The notes under the pieces: model-generated
The model's input: the letters and a program-made list of their open reading frames with translations, nothing else
Database searches by the model: none
What the model was told of the DNA's origin: nothing
Program-made: the position numbers and the translations under genes
NCBI GenBank assembly: GCA_947311455.1
Contig: CAMZKY010000235.1
Coordinates: forward strand, 1 to 13,837
Direction of reading: 5' to 3'
From: an uncultured Marinosulfonomonas sp.
GTDB taxonomy: Bacteria > Pseudomonadota > Alphaproteobacteria > Rhodobacterales > Rhodobacteraceae
Length of the DNA stretch: 13,837 nucleotides
Part shown: positions 7,101-13,246 of the stretch, piece after piece
Numbering within the stretch: position 1 is the first letter of the stretch
Layout of the letters: each line of letters starts with the position of its first letter

Positions 7101-8447
7101 ATGTCCAAATCCTTAAATTCCCTGACCGACGCATTGCTATCCGCCGCCAAAAAGGCCGGTGCTGATACGGCGGATGCTTTGGCGGTAAATGGCACCTCTG
7201 TTTCGATTGATGTGCTGAACGGCAAGCTGGAACACGCCGAACGTTCCGAGGGGATCGACATTGGTTTGCGCGTAATGATTGGCCAGCGCCAAGCCTGCGT
7301 TTCGGCCTCTGATACCAGCGCCGCCACCATCGAAACCATGGCCGAGCGTGCAGTGGCCATGGCCAAAGAGGCCCCCGAAGACCCGTCTATCGGATTGGCC
7401 GACCCGGATCAATTCGCCACAATTACCGATGCCAGCGCGCTTGATTTATACGATCCTGCGTCCGAGCCTGACCCCGCCATGCTGGAAGATTACGCGCGCC
7501 GCGCCGAAGCCGCTGCACTGGAAAACCCTGACATTGCCCAAGTGCAATCTGCATCATCCGGCTATGGCCAAAGCGAAATCCATCTGGCCACCTCGAACGG
7601 ATTTTCCGGTGGGTATAAACGCAGCTCATGCGGCACCTCCTGTGTGGCGATTGCCGGATCCGGTGGCGATATGGAGCGCGATTATTACGGCGACAGCCGC
7701 ATCTATTTCGCCGATATGGACAGCCCCGAAACCATTGGCCGCATTGCCGCCGAGCGCACCATCGCCCGCATGGGCGCGCGCCAGCCCAAAACCGGCGCCT
7801 ATCCGGTGCTGTTTGATGAACGGATTGCCACGTCCCTGATCGGGCATTTGCTAACAGCGGTGAACGGGTCAAGCATTGTGCGCGGCTCATCATGGTTGCG
7901 CGATAAACTGGGCGCGCAGGTGTTACCGGACACGTTAACAATCACCGAAAACCCCCTGCGCCCACGCGCCTTTTCCTCGCGCCCTTTTGACGGCGAAGGC
8001 TTGCAAACCGCGCCGCGCCACATTGTGGAAAACGGGGTTCTGACAGGCTGGACACTTGATCTGGCCAGTGCCCGCAAACTGGGCATGGATAGCACGGGCA
8101 ATGCTTCACGCGGGACGTCTGCGCCGCCCTCCCCCACCACGGGGAACATCGCCCTCACCCAAGGCGATCAATCGCGCGCTGATCTGATTGCCGAGATGGG
8201 CACGGGGCTGTTGATTACCTCGATGATCGGCTCTTCCATCAATGCCACAACAGGGGATTATTCACGCGGGGCGACGGGGTTTTGGGTGGAAAACGGTGAA
8301 ATCACCTATCCGGTGAATGAATGCACCGTCGCGGGCAATCTGCATGAGATGCTGATGACGCTTCAGGCCGCCAATGACGCGCGCACGCATCTATCGCGGG
8401 TGGTGCCATCACTGCTGGTTGAAGGGCTTACCCTTGCCGGATCATAA
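7101..8447 (+). CDS. pmbA: PmbA/TldE subunit of the TldD-TldE metalloprotease
   Basis: A 448-residue protein of the PmbA/TldD family, close to the usual 450 residues. The TldD-TldE heterodimer is a cytoplasmic zinc protease that degrades unfolded peptides and matures peptide natural products. This copy is the TldE/PmbA type: it has no HExxxH zinc motif, which belongs to TldD. Recognisable blocks are the early SVSIDVLNGKLEHAERSE-like stretch (about 33-50), a central GAYPVLFDERIA region, RAFSSRPFDGEG, and the near-terminal GNLHEML (411-417). TldD is expected elsewhere in the genome. AGGCGG precedes the ATG at usable spacing. It overlaps cysQ by 14 bp, so the two are probably cotranscribed. Confidence 0.92.
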   Translation: MSKSLNSLTDALLSAAKKAGADTADALAVNGTSVSIDVLNGKLEHAERSEGIDIGLRVMIGQRQACVSASDTSAATIETMAERAVAMAKEAPEDPSIGLADPDQFATITDASALDLYDPASEPDPAMLEDYARRAEAAALENPDIAQVQSASSGYGQSEIHLATSNGFSGGYKRSSCGTSCVAIAGSGGDMERDYYGDSRIYFADMDSPETIGRIAAERTIARMGARQPKTGAYPVLFDERIATSLIGHLLTAVNGSSIVRGSSWLRDKLGAQVLPDTLTITENPLRPRAFSSRPFDGEGLQTAPRHIVENGVLTGWTLDLASARKLGMDSTGNASRGTSAPPSPTTGNIALTQGDQSRADLIAEMGTGLLITSMIGSSINATTGDYSRGATGFWVENGEITYPVNECTVAGNLHEMLMTLQAANDARTHLSRVVPSLLVEGLTLAGS

Positions 8448-9207
8448 TGACCTTACCTTGTTGATCGACGCCGCCCATGCCAGCGGTGACATCGCGCGCA
8501 AATTCTGGAAGCAAAGCCCCGAGGTATGGGACAAAGACAATAACGCCGGCCCCGTTACCGAGGCTGATCTGGCGGTGGATAAAATGCTGCTGTCCGAGCT
8601 GCGTGGTGCGCGGTCTGACTATGGCTGGCTGTCCGAAGAAACCACTGATACGGATGCGCGCCTAAGCCATGAAAGCGTGTTCATCATTGATCCGATTGAC
8701 GGCACCCGCGCCTTTATCGAAGGCTCCAAGGCGTTTGCGCATTCATTGGCGATTGCCCGGAATGGGCAAGTGACGGCAGCTGTGGTTTACCTGCCACTGC
8801 TGGATCGGCTATACACCGCCAGCAGTGATGCACCTGCGTTGTTGAACGGCCAACCCATCGCGCCAAGCGCCACTTTGCCATCAGCTGATATCACCGTTTT
8901 GGCCAATAAAAAGAACTTTGCATCTGATCGTTGGCACGATGCCCCGCCACCGTTCAAACGCCAATTCCGTTCGTCATTAGCCTATCGCATGTGCCTGATT
9001 GCCGAGGGCCGTTTTGACGCGATGCTAACGCTATACCCGACCTGGGAATGGGATGTGGCAGCGGGGGCGTTGATCTGTGAAAAGGCAGGCGCGGTGGTGA
9101 CGGATTCCTATGGGGCGCCAACAAAATTCAACCGCCCCGCACCACAGCTTGACGGGATCATCGCGGGCAATGCGCAAAACCACGCGGCAATTTTGGCGGC
9201 GCTGTAA
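8434..9207 (+). CDS. cysQ: 3'(2'),5'-bisphosphate nucleotidase / inositol monophosphatase family (CysQ-like)
   Basis: A 257-residue protein of the Mg2+-dependent, Li+-sensitive phosphatase superfamily. CysQ removes the 3'-phosphate of PAP/PAPS in sulfur metabolism; related members act on inositol phosphates. The metal-binding motifs are all present: SEET (67-70), DPIDGTR (86-92) and WEWDVAAG (204-211, Asp207). I choose the TTG at 8434 because GAAGGG ends 7 bases before it and the family starts close to this point (PDHNDLTLLIDAA). An upstream ATG at 8374 would add 20 unlikely residues (including CHHCW) deep inside pmbA. The start overlaps the pmbA stop by 14 bp, implying coupling. Whether PAP or inositol phosphate is the true substrate is not settled by sequence. 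Confidence 0.85.
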   Translation: MPDHNDLTLLIDAAHASGDIARKFWKQSPEVWDKDNNAGPVTEADLAVDKMLLSELRGARSDYGWLSEETTDTDARLSHESVFIIDPIDGTRAFIEGSKAFAHSLAIARNGQVTAAVVYLPLLDRLYTASSDAPALLNGQPIAPSATLPSADITVLANKKNFASDRWHDAPPPFKRQFRSSLAYRMCLIAEGRFDAMLTLYPTWEWDVAAGALICEKAGAVVTDSYGAPTKFNRPAPQLDGIIAGNAQNHAAILAAL

Positions 9208-9286
9208 AGTATGGCACGTTTCACCCGTTTTAGCGATTAGCCCACCGCAAACCCTTATTAACAAGGGCTTTGGGGCGATTTTCGGT

Positions 9287-9330
9287 GTATGGCAAGTGTA
9301 TGGCTTGCGTATGGCAAGCGTATGGCAAAT
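9287..9330. repeat. Four tandem 11-bp repeats (GTATGGCAAGC type)
   Basis: Units start at 9287, 9298, 9309 and 9320. Each begins GTATGGC; three continue AA and the second TT. Similar single units occur at 9209 (GTATGGCACGT, right after the cysQ stop) and 9370 (GTTTGGCAAGC). The period of about one helical turn puts the units on one DNA face. Confidence 0.8.
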
Positions 9331-9400
9331 TTTACGAATTTAGCGGGTTAACGGGGCGTGCGGCGGGGTGTTTGGCAAGCGAACCCCAAGACCAGAGCCA

Positions 9401-9435
9401 GATACAGAAATTTTCAGCCCAATAATTTCTGAATC
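9401..9435. repeat. Inverted repeat with 8-bp perfect core
   Basis: CAGAAATT (9405-9412) pairs with AATTTCTG (9424-9431). The arms extend to 12 bp with one mismatch (GATACAGAAATT against AATTTCTGAATC). The loop is 11 bases. It is AT-rich and has no T-run, so an operator or an RNA structure is more likely than a terminator. Confidence 0.55.
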
Positions 9436-9734
9436 CCGTGCCACCTCCACGTCTCCTCGCAATGGCCCTGTTTTCCCAAAACCTACATCACCAACAGTGT
9501 TATATGAAACAATCGCACCAAGATGGGTATAGGCAGGATCCTACCCGTTATGAAACTGAAGCTGGCCGCGGAATTCTACAAGTGGACCCCGCGAAAAATG
9601 GGGGGCTTACCATATCGCGCATGTTTGGCAACGGGGGAGCGCAAAAAGAATAAGCCCACTGAAGATTATCCTCTACCGCTGCCCTGAATGATCTACTAAA
9701 CTAGCGCAGTAGCGCAATCCAACTGGAGAATAAC

Positions 9735-9977
9735 ATGACCCAACGCCTGCATCTTGTTTTTGGTGGCGAACTGAAAGACCCTTCGAAAACCGCATTCCGC
9801 GATCCCGAAGATATCCACATTGTCGGCATGTTCCCCAATTACGAAAAGGCCTATAACGCATGGAAATCCGAGGCACATAAAACCGTGGACAATGCCCATA
9901 TGCGCTATTTTATTGCCCATATTCACCGCCTGCGCGATGAAGCAATCGAAGCATCACCAACAGAAGAACTTGAATAG
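9735..9977 (+). CDS. DUF4170 domain protein
   Basis: A small 80-residue cytoplasmic protein with no signal or membrane segment, matching the DUF4170 family by recall: LVFGGEL near the start, FPNYEKAYNAWKSEA in the middle, and DNAHMRYFIAHIHRL towards the end. The function is unknown. GGAG lies 7 bases before the ATG. In alphaproteobacteria this gene often sits next to kdtA/lpxK-type genes, as here, with the glycosyltransferase gene starting 18 bases after its stop. This suggests a link to lipid A/Kdo metabolism or its regulation, though the neighbourhood is the only evidence. Confidence 0.85.
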   Translation: MTQRLHLVFGGELKDPSKTAFRDPEDIHIVGMFPNYEKAYNAWKSEAHKTVDNAHMRYFIAHIHRLRDEAIEASPTEELE

Positions 9978-9995
9978 AAAACCAAAGTCGCCCCC

Positions 9996-11228
9996 ATGTC
10001 CTTAAGCCTGTCACTATACCTTGCCAGTGCGCGCCGACGGGGGGCGCGTTTAATGCGCAATCCCGAAAACCGGATTGCATATCCCGAACGCCCTAAAGGC
10101 GAATTGGTCTGGATACATCTTGGCAGCTCAAACGATGTGCATAAAATCCATTCCCTTACGCAAAAGATGATCGACGAACGGGGTGATATTTCGTTTGTGA
10201 TTACCTCTGATTGCGACAGGATTGCGACGCATAATCCCGGCGATAAATATCGCAATACGCTTTACCAAATTACGCCGCTTGAAACGACACAGCACGCAAG
10301 AGAATTCTTAACCCATTGGGCACCCGATGCCGCTGTTTGGTTGACCGCAAAATTGCGGCCTGCCCTTATTGTTGAAGCGGCAGATCAACACTGTCCGTTG
10401 CTGATGATGGGGATCGAATCCAGCGCAACCCTACAGGAAAAGAAACGTGGGAATGTAAGTATTATCAGAGATATTCTTCCATATTATCAATCTCTTACCG
10501 TTGTGGATGATCATATCAAAGCCCAGTTTTTGCGCCAAGGTGCACGGCCTGAAACCCTGCAGATTTCCGGATGCCTTGGCTTTGATACGGTTATTCCCCC
10601 TTGTCAGGATTTTGAGCGGGATAAAATGGCCGCTTTGCTATCTGCGCGTCCCGTGTGGATGGCGCATCAAACGATTCCGTCCGAAATCGAGCCGGTTATT
10701 GCCGCACACCGATCTGCCTCGCGGTTGGCGCATCGGCTTTTGCTGGTGATTACGCCAAATGATCCGTCGCAAGGCCATAGTTTTGCGCGCGCGCTTTATG
10801 ATATGGGCTGGCAAGTGGCACTGCGTTCAAACGGCGATCTGCCCCAGGAAGACACCCAAATTATGGTTGCTGATTTGCCGGCGGAGCTAGGCCTGTGGTT
10901 GCGCCTGTCGCCTGTTTGTTTCCATGGTAATACATTAACAGAATATGCCTATGGCACGCCGCCCTTTGATGCGCTTGCGCTTGGGGCTTCGATTTTACAC
11001 GGCCCGAAAACCGGCGAATTTACAGAGCTATATGAGCGGATCGGTAAGGCAGGCGCGGCGCGTTTGGTTGAAAATCAGGCGGTTTTGTCGACTGTTGTCG
11101 GGGGATTGCTAGCGCCGGATAAAGCCGCTAAAATGGCCCATGCCGGATGGGAGCTTTCCTCCCAAAGTGCCGAGGCAACCGATCAGATGGTGGCCTTGCT
11201 CCATGATGTGTTAGACAAAACGGGATAA
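9996..11228 (+). CDS. Divergent KdtA/WaaA-like glycosyltransferase (3-deoxy-D-manno-octulosonic acid transferase family)
   Basis: A 410-residue protein with the two-domain layout of KdtA/WaaA, the inner-membrane enzyme that adds Kdo to lipid IVA. The similarity runs along the length: WIHLGS (39-44) in the N-domain, WMAHQT opening the C-domain (221-226), LLLVITPND (248-256) and ALALGASILHGP (326-337). However, the usual functional motifs are altered. HxxSxGE, with the catalytic Glu, reads HLGSSND (41-47). The ExELWPN element reads TAKLRPA (117-123). STHxGEE reads QTIPSE (225-230). GGHNxLEPA reads AYGTPPFDA (318-326). It may use Asp47 or another donor, or be a non-catalytic paralogue. The start has no clear Shine-Dalgarno sequence. 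It is followed 3 bases later by lpxK. Confidence 0.75.
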   Translation: MSLSLSLYLASARRRGARLMRNPENRIAYPERPKGELVWIHLGSSNDVHKIHSLTQKMIDERGDISFVITSDCDRIATHNPGDKYRNTLYQITPLETTQHAREFLTHWAPDAAVWLTAKLRPALIVEAADQHCPLLMMGIESSATLQEKKRGNVSIIRDILPYYQSLTVVDDHIKAQFLRQGARPETLQISGCLGFDTVIPPCQDFERDKMAALLSARPVWMAHQTIPSEIEPVIAAHRSASRLAHRLLLVITPNDPSQGHSFARALYDMGWQVALRSNGDLPQEDTQIMVADLPAELGLWLRLSPVCFHGNTLTEYAYGTPPFDALALGASILHGPKTGEFTELYERIGKAGAARLVENQAVLSTVVGGLLAPDKAAKMAHAGWELSSQSAEATDQMVALLHDVLDKTG

Positions 11229-11231
11229 TCC

Positions 11232-12221
11232 ATGCAGCCGCCCGATTTCTGGTTCAATCCACCGCGGCACCCGGGGATCAAAGCGCGCCTGCTGGCGCCT
11301 TTGGCCGCACTCTATCGTTATGGCACCGCCAAACGCCTGCGCAAGCCGTCACAGCGCGCCGCGGTGCCGGTGATCTGCGTGGGTAACATCAACGCAGGCG
11401 GCACTGGCAAAACCCCGACGGTAATTGCCTTGGCCACATATTTGCAGGCACAGGGCCACACGCCCCACATCGTTTCGCGCGGCTATGGCGGCAGCCTGAA
11501 CACCACCATTAAAGTTGACCCAACCCGCCACAGCGCGCCCCAAACAGGGGACGAGCCGCTGTTGCTCTCGGCCTTTTGCCCTACATGGGTAACGCCGGAT
11601 CGTGCACAGGGGGCTGAGGCGGCGATCAAAGACGGGGCAGGCATCATTCTGCTGGATGACGGGCATCAAGACCCGACCCTGTTCAAAGACATCTCAATCG
11701 TGGTGGTGGACGCGCAAAAAGGCTTTGGCAACGGCTGCGCGATCCCCGCAGGCCCCCTGCGCGAAACGATGGCCTCGGGGCTACAGCGCGCTGATATCCT
11801 GCTGTCGATCGGTGATGAAAACGCGCAACAGGGCTTTGCCGTGCTTTGGCAGGATCAGATCACCATTCCCCACCTGACAGGCCAGCTAAAGCCGCTTCAA
11901 ACCGGCATCAGCTTTCGCGATCTGCGCGTGCTGGCCTTTGCCGGCATTGGCCACCCCGAAAAATTCTTTGCCACCCTGCGTGATCTCGGCGCCAAGCTGG
12001 TGCATCTTGAGGCGCTGGACGATCACCAGCCCCTGACACCCGCCTTGATGAAACGTCTGCAAACACAGGCACAGGCCTTGGGTGCACAAATGGTCACAAC
12101 GGAAAAAGATGCCGTGCGCCTGCCGGACGCGTTTAAATACGATGTGTTGACGGTGCCCGTGCGGCTAGAAATCGACGGCATCCACGCGATTGATCGGCTG
12201 ATTGAAAAGGCGAGGGGGTAA
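11232..12221 (+). CDS. lpxK: Tetraacyldisaccharide 4'-kinase
   Basis: A 329-residue LpxK, the membrane-associated kinase that phosphorylates the 4' position of the lipid A disaccharide to give lipid IVA. The Walker A motif is GNINAGGTGKT (51-61). Further LpxK signatures are SRGYGG (82-87), TGDEPLLL (105-112), LDDGHQD (141-147) with the essential Asp/His region, and IPAGPLRE (171-178). An N-terminal hydrophobic segment (about 18-29, LLAPLAALYRYG) fits the membrane anchor. Length is typical. It begins 3 bases after the stop of the KdtA-like gene, so the pair is almost certainly cotranscribed with the DUF4170 gene. LpxK makes the substrate that a Kdo transferase uses, which fits the cluster. Confidence 0.93.
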   Translation: MQPPDFWFNPPRHPGIKARLLAPLAALYRYGTAKRLRKPSQRAAVPVICVGNINAGGTGKTPTVIALATYLQAQGHTPHIVSRGYGGSLNTTIKVDPTRHSAPQTGDEPLLLSAFCPTWVTPDRAQGAEAAIKDGAGIILLDDGHQDPTLFKDISIVVVDAQKGFGNGCAIPAGPLRETMASGLQRADILLSIGDENAQQGFAVLWQDQITIPHLTGQLKPLQTGISFRDLRVLAFAGIGHPEKFFATLRDLGAKLVHLEALDDHQPLTPALMKRLQTQAQALGAQMVTTEKDAVRLPDAFKYDVLTVPVRLEIDGIHAIDRLIEKARG

Positions 12222-12279
12222 ACGCCACGCGGTGGGTAAACCTGCGGCGCCCCCCCCCGGAACTGCGCTACCTTACCGC

Positions 12280-12299
12280 AAGCGAAACAGATTTCGCTT
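12280..12299 (+). terminator. Possible terminator hairpin after lpxK
   Basis: AAGCGAAA and TTTCGCTT form a perfect 8-bp stem with a 4-base loop (CAGA), 58 bases after the lpxK stop. Only one T follows the stem before C, so termination is uncertain. A run of nine C lies upstream at 12250-12258. Confidence 0.35.
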
Positions 12300-12341
12300 T
12301 CCACGAATTGGCGTTAAGCGACCTGCTTTCAGCTGTTTTCC

Positions 12342-12371
12342 TTGGAATTCGCCAAAATCACCCCATATATC
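12342..12371 (+). promoter_or_regulatory. Possible promoter giving a leaderless transcript
   Basis: TTGGAA (12342-12347) and TATATC (12366-12371) are 18 bases apart. The expected start of transcription falls at or next to the ATG at 12376. The lack of any Shine-Dalgarno sequence before that ATG (only C-rich DNA) fits a leaderless message. Weak evidence by itself. Confidence 0.3.
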
Positions 12372-12375
12372 CCCC

Positions 12376-13173
12376 ATGAACAGACGATCCTTTATCACCC
12401 GCCTCATGGCCACTATGGCCGCCCCTGCAATGCCTTTGTCGCTACCCACAGGCGCACTGGCCGCGGCCAAAGCCCCGACTGCGGCCCTAACAGCAGGCGC
12501 CACGTCATGGGCGCAATACTTGCAAGCCATGCATAATACCTGCACCCCGACGATGCTGAAATCGGTGCTTAATCTTGATGCCAAAGCGGCCGAGGTGATT
12601 CATGGCAATATGGTTTCCCAAGGGGTTATTCGGGATGGCAATCAAGTGGTGCAAAAGGTTAAAGACCATGTGAAATCCTATCTGGAAGGTGATGACATGC
12701 CCCAAACCCGCCCTGCTGTTTCTGATGATCTCGAGGTGCTGACAGATATCTGGTTTGCGGGTTGGCACGAGGCCCATGCCGCGCATGTTTCCAATGATCT
12801 TATAGCGTTGCGGGATCGTGACAGCCTGCGCATTCGTATGGAGCGGATGCTGGTGGATACTGATGTGGTTGGCCCTGTTGGCGCGCCCGTCGGGTTTTGT
12901 ACAATTGCGGGTGATGAAATCTATCAATTCTATGTTGCGCCCGAAGCCCGTGGAAACGGCACCGCCGATGCGTTGCTTGCAGCTGGTGAAAAACGTTTGA
13001 TTGCCGCAGGGATTGAAGAGGGCCAGATTTATGTGCTGCCCGAAAACCCGCGTGCGCAGGCGTTTTATCGTCGTGGTGGCTGGGCGGATGATGTGGTGCA
13101 AGAGGTGTCGCTGCAAACGCTGGGTGATCCATATATGCAGCGCTGTTTAATCATGAAAAAACATCTTAAATAA
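12376..13173 (+). CDS. Composite protein: twin-arginine signal, small helical module and GNAT acetyltransferase domain
   Basis: A 265-residue composite. Residues 1-30 look like a twin-arginine signal (RRSFIT at 3-8, a hydrophobic stretch, AxA-like end near 27-31). Residues 44-106 are a charged helical module (SWAQYLQAMH, later VLNLDAKAAEVIHG) that I cannot name. From Met108 the sequence is a GNAT N-acetyltransferase: acetyl-CoA loop VAPEARGNGTADALL (187-201) and NPRAQAFYRRGGW (224-236). The frame opens at 12202, but the ATG at 12376 makes a sensible signal; the longer form would overlap lpxK and have an arginine/proline-rich start. Met108 (12697) has GGAAGG 7 bases before it and could start a separate cytoplasmic 158-residue GNAT. 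Either a true fusion or two overlapping products in one frame. Confidence 0.7.
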   Translation: MNRRSFITRLMATMAAPAMPLSLPTGALAAAKAPTAALTAGATSWAQYLQAMHNTCTPTMLKSVLNLDAKAAEVIHGNMVSQGVIRDGNQVVQKVKDHVKSYLEGDDMPQTRPAVSDDLEVLTDIWFAGWHEAHAAHVSNDLIALRDRDSLRIRMERMLVDTDVVGPVGAPVGFCTIAGDEIYQFYVAPEARGNGTADALLAAGEKRLIAAGIEEGQIYVLPENPRAQAFYRRGGWADDVVQEVSLQTLGDPYMQRCLIMKKHLK

Positions 13174-13177
13174 GATT

Positions 13178-13222
13178 CTTTATGGCGCTTAACCTGACGT
13201 TAACCATCATTGATCCATAAAG
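13178..13222. repeat. Inverted repeat CTTTATGG / CCATAAAG flanking the CtrA-type box
   Basis: Positions 13178-13185 and 13215-13222 are exact reverse complements separated by 29 bases; the interval contains the CtrA-like site. A GANTC methylation site (GATTC, 13174-13178) touches the left arm. Confidence 0.5.
13189..13204 (+). promoter_or_regulatory. CtrA-type box TTAA-N7-TTAAC upstream of dprA
   Basis: TTAACCTGACGTTAAC matches the full CtrA consensus TTAA-N7-TTAAC without mismatch. It lies 43 bases before the dprA start, a normal position for CtrA control of a promoter. In Rhodobacterales, CtrA is known to control gene-transfer-agent and competence genes, including dprA in Rhodobacter capsulatus. 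Binding here is inferred. Confidence 0.7.
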
Positions 13223-13246
13223 GGCTTGCATAAAGTCGGAGCCATG

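Larger units (their letters stand above)
9208..9734. other. 527-bp gap between cysQ and the DUF4170 gene
   Basis: No convincing gene. It holds a tandem 11-bp repeat (9287-9330), an inverted repeat (9401-9435), and a small hairpin CCCTT/AAGGG (9252-9267) that may end the pmbA-cysQ transcript. On the minus strand 9340-9540 stays open for 66 codons with a protein-like composition, but it has no start codon and a TAG lies directly upstream in frame, with a TAA further up. It could be the tail of a decayed gene or chance. On the plus strand 9550-9687 could encode a basic 45-residue peptide (starts MKLKLAAEFYK) with only a distant AGGA; I do not call it. The promoter of the DUF4170 cluster is probably in the last 60 bases. 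Confidence 0.5.

Noticed and set aside
8374..8433. Upstream ATG for cysQ
   Set aside because: The extra residues are unlike the family N-terminus and lie within pmbA; TTG at 8434 has a Shine-Dalgarno sequence.
9287..9330. Short direct repeats as a CRISPR array
   Set aside because: Units are only 11 bp and directly adjacent, with no spacers and no cas genes.
9438..9653. 71-codon plus-strand frame in the gap after cysQ
   Set aside because: No ribosome binding site, low-complexity His/Gln-rich composition and no family resemblance.
12202..12375. N-terminal extension of the Tat-GNAT gene from 12202
   Set aside because: It overlaps lpxK, runs through the C9 tract and a hairpin, and would bury the twin-arginine motif about 60 residues inside the protein.
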